A stretch of DNA of 6,678 bases, taken from Deltaproteobacteria bacterium (lineage in GTDB: Bacteria > Desulfobacterota > Dissulfuribacteria > Dissulfuribacterales > QOAL01). Below are positions 4,874 to 6,678 of the stretch, piece by piece. Position 1 is the stretch's first letter, and each line of letters starts with the position of its first letter. A program made the translations under genes and the position numbers. Location of the stretch: positions 1 to 6,678 of the forward strand of contig JALWJV010000079.1 in NCBI GenBank assembly GCA_026996955.1, in the 5' to 3' direction. The notes beneath the pieces are model-generated. The model had not been told where the DNA came from. It made no database searches and saw only the letters and a program-made list of their open reading frames with translations.

Positions 4874-6678
4874 TCATTTCTTTTCAAGAACAATATTCGG
4901 ACTCCACTCCTTCCACTCATCTTCAGGCTCGGGATAGAGCACAAAGTGTGTGCCACCCTTCACAACATCCCCGATCTTCTCTCCCTCAGGGGTGGCAAAG
5001 GCAATTCCTCCGGCAACAATGGACTCAAGGGATTCGGTCTTTATGTCAACACCTGAGAATATACCGGCATCCACACTTATCCCGCTTACATTCCAGAACC
5101 TGCTACCCTCCCTTACAAGGGCACGGTATGAATCAAGTATGTTCAAATGCACCCACACCTTCCTGGAATCCGGAGAAAGTTCATAGCCAAACACATATCC
5201 AACCTTAACCTGCTTGTAGTACACCGGACAGCCCCGTTTCAGAGAACCTAAGCGGTCAGCCTCAACCACGATATGCAACCCCTTTCCAAAACTGGGGATG
5301 GCAGGAGGCTCATCCATACCTTCAAGCTGTGAAACAGGCTCTCCCCTGCCGGGCAAGACAGCAAGATAGGAACCGGAAACCAGGGTTTCCAGGTGTTGCA
5401 CTCCATTAAGCCCGAATTCAGGCCCAACTATCCACACTTTTGTCCTTGAAGTAAACAGAAAGGCATGCCGCTTGTCGATAAGTGCCAATACCTTTACACG
5501 CTTGGTCTTTTCATCAAAATTCACGGTTTTGACAAAACCGATAGATACTCCCTGGTAACGCACCTTGGAATTGGGCTCAAGGTCATGGGCAAAGCCAAAA
5601 TCAATTAAAATTGGCACGTAATCAGCATTTATTGCGCTTTCTTCATCCTGGAACAGGTTGAAAACCTGCCACTCCCTGACCTTTTTGCCTTTAGAAGGAT
5701 TTATAAAGCTTATCGAGCCCATCATCATGGAGGCTAGAGGGCCGGCTTTAACAGAAAAACCGGTCCTGATGTTACCACTGACATTTATTCCTCCGGCATA
5801 GAAGAAACGGGACTTGTCTGTAACAAGGTCCAGATATTTCTGGTCAAGAAATACGTTAAGCACAATCTTGTCTTTCTTGCTGTCCAACCCTATGCCGGTA
5901 ACCTCACCAACCTTCACACGCTTGTAATACACAGGGCTGCCGGCAACCACAGATGCCGGATTATCTGTCTCAAGCCGAACGAAAATGCCGTGTGGCCTGA
6001 GTGAAGGCACATGCTTTACAGCATCCGCATAGCTGTCATACAGCTTGAATCTCCTGCCTGCCTTTGCCTTTTTAAGTTTTTTTCTGTAATACTTTCTAGG
6101 GTAATCAAAGGCAATCCCGCCAGCCAAAACAGTTTTGAGGCTGCCGGCATGAAGGCTTATCTCTGCCGGAGTGACCTTGAGATTAAATCCACTGTAGTTC
6201 CAAAACACACACTTGTCGTTCACCAGGTGTTCAAATTCATCGTAGATGATAAACGAAAGATCAACGCTGTTATCCCTGTTAAGCATGTACTTTGCCACCT
6301 CGCCCACCTGTATATGTTTGAAGAATACCGGTGCGCCAGGCTCTATTGCATTAAGGTCCGTTGCAGTAAGCCTGTAGAACGTACCCTGCCGCAGAATCTC
6401 CTTGGAATGGCTGCCCTGTACTGTGAATTCACGGCATGGCTCTCCACTGCCTGGAACAAACGTAATATAAGGCCCTGACAACAGGGTACCGATATTGCTG
6501 ATGCCGCCAAAACCTACCTGCGGACGAATTATCCAGAACTTTGTGCCTGTCTTCAGTGCAGACACAGTCATGGGATCCATCAAAATTTTCGCAGTAACAT
6601 TGTGCTTCCGGTCATCCTGATTCAGAATGAGTTTCTGAACTCGCCCCACCTCAATACCCTGATAGATAACCTTAGTAA
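4874..6678 (-). CDS. Multi-domain MCE (PqiB/LetB-like) intermembrane transport protein, 5' end outside window
   Basis: The frame is open to the right edge; 600 codons are visible and the true start is missing. The GTG at 6649 lies inside an MCE motif (IYQGIEVGRV) and is not a start. Counting from the codon at 6676, five MCE domains are visible at about 1-80 (partial), 96-194, 225-327, 350-447 and 465-565. Each has a 'YYKxVKVGEV'-type strand pair near its start: FFKHIQVGEV, YYKRVKVGEV, RYQGVSIGFV and YYKQVKVGYV after the partial first. Each ends in an LLSGPY/VLAGGIAF/MMMGSISF/LVSGSY/IVAGGIAF loop. Tandem MCE proteins stack as rings or tubes between the inner and outer membranes and carry lipids. 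PqiB has three MCE domains and LetB (YebT) seven, so at least five here is more LetB-like. The C-terminus after the last domain is a short acidic, aromatic tail with no long coiled coil, unlike PqiB. The N-terminal membrane anchor and any PqiA-like partner gene would lie beyond the window. Confidence 0.92.
   Translation of the reverse strand, partial: TKVIYQGIEVGRVQKLILNQDDRKHNVTAKILMDPMTVSALKTGTKFWIIRPQVGFGGISNIGTLLSGPYITFVPGSGEPCREFTVQGSHSKEILRQGTFYRLTATDLNAIEPGAPVFFKHIQVGEVAKYMLNRDNSVDLSFIIYDEFEHLVNDKCVFWNYSGFNLKVTPAEISLHAGSLKTVLAGGIAFDYPRKYYRKKLKKAKAGRRFKLYDSYADAVKHVPSLRPHGIFVRLETDNPASVVAGSPVYYKRVKVGEVTGIGLDSKKDKIVLNVFLDQKYLDLVTDKSRFFYAGGINVSGNIRTGFSVKAGPLASMMMGSISFINPSKGKKVREWQVFNLFQDEESAINADYVPILIDFGFAHDLEPNSKVRYQGVSIGFVKTVNFDEKTKRVKVLALIDKRHAFLFTSRTKVWIVGPEFGLNGVQHLETLVSGSYLAVLPGRGEPVSQLEGMDEPPAIPSFGKGLHIVVEADRLGSLKRGCPVYYKQVKVGYVFGYELSPDSRKVWVHLNILDSYRALVREGSRFWNVSGISVDAGIFSGVDIKTESLESIVAGGIAFATPEGEKIGDVVKGGTHFVLYPEPEDEWKEWSPNIVLEKK

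Noticed and set aside
6011..6478. Plus-strand reading frame of 155 codons inside the MCE gene
   Set aside because: The opposite strand carries conserved MCE repeats throughout. The product looks like a random shadow translation.
6647..6649. GTG as the start codon of the MCE protein
   Set aside because: The frame continues upstream to the window edge with TKVIYQGIE, which completes the first MCE motif, so the gene is simply cut by the window.

Overview
The window comes from a Gram-negative (diderm) bacterium. It encodes an outer-membrane beta-barrel protein, a multi-domain MCE protein of the PqiB/LetB type, and several exported proteins with N-terminal signal sequences. GC content looks intermediate by eye and coding density is high. 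The gene mix (SYLF protein, glycine-zipper protein, TIGR04219-type barrel, carrier fused to a solute-binding domain) would fit a Desulfobacterota-like or other deep proteobacterial lineage. That placement is a guess from family distribution. I see no rRNA, tRNA, CRISPR array, insertion sequence or phage gene.

Layout. Positions 3-1404 hold a three-gene minus-strand cluster. In transcription order it contains a SYLF (Ysc84-like) protein, a proline-rich glycine-zipper protein, and a small exported protein of 89 residues that looks short at its C-terminus. A 287-bp divergent intergenic region (1405-1691) separates this cluster from the plus-strand genes. It carries a perfect 6-bp dyad overlapping a plausible promoter that points at the next gene. 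Positions 1692-3854 encode a 720-residue fusion of a DAACS/SDF-type (glutamate/dicarboxylate symporter fold) membrane domain and a C-terminal type-3 periplasmic solute-binding domain. After a 118-bp gap and a strong ribosome binding site, 3973-4815 encodes an outer-membrane barrel protein of the TIGR04219 type. A strong intrinsic terminator (4833-4864) then separates it from a convergent minus-strand gene. That gene encodes at least five MCE domains and runs off the right edge (4874 to beyond 6678).

Functionally the window is dominated by the cell envelope. The MCE protein probably forms part of an inner-to-outer membrane lipid conduit. The SYLF and glycine-zipper proteins are exported or envelope-associated. 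The barrel sits in the outer membrane and the fusion protein spans the inner membrane, with its sensor or binding domain probably in the periplasm.

The most unusual item is the fusion protein. Its symporter half aligns without gaps to the HP1/TM7/HP2/TM8 core of the glutamate-transporter family. However, it has lost essentially every residue that binds Na+ and substrate in characterised members, including the NMDGT motif and the TM8 Asp/Asp/Arg/Asn/Asp set. It has also gained a ninth hydrophobic segment and a tethered binding domain. It is either a carrier that works by a different coupling or substrate logic, or a transporter-derived receptor.
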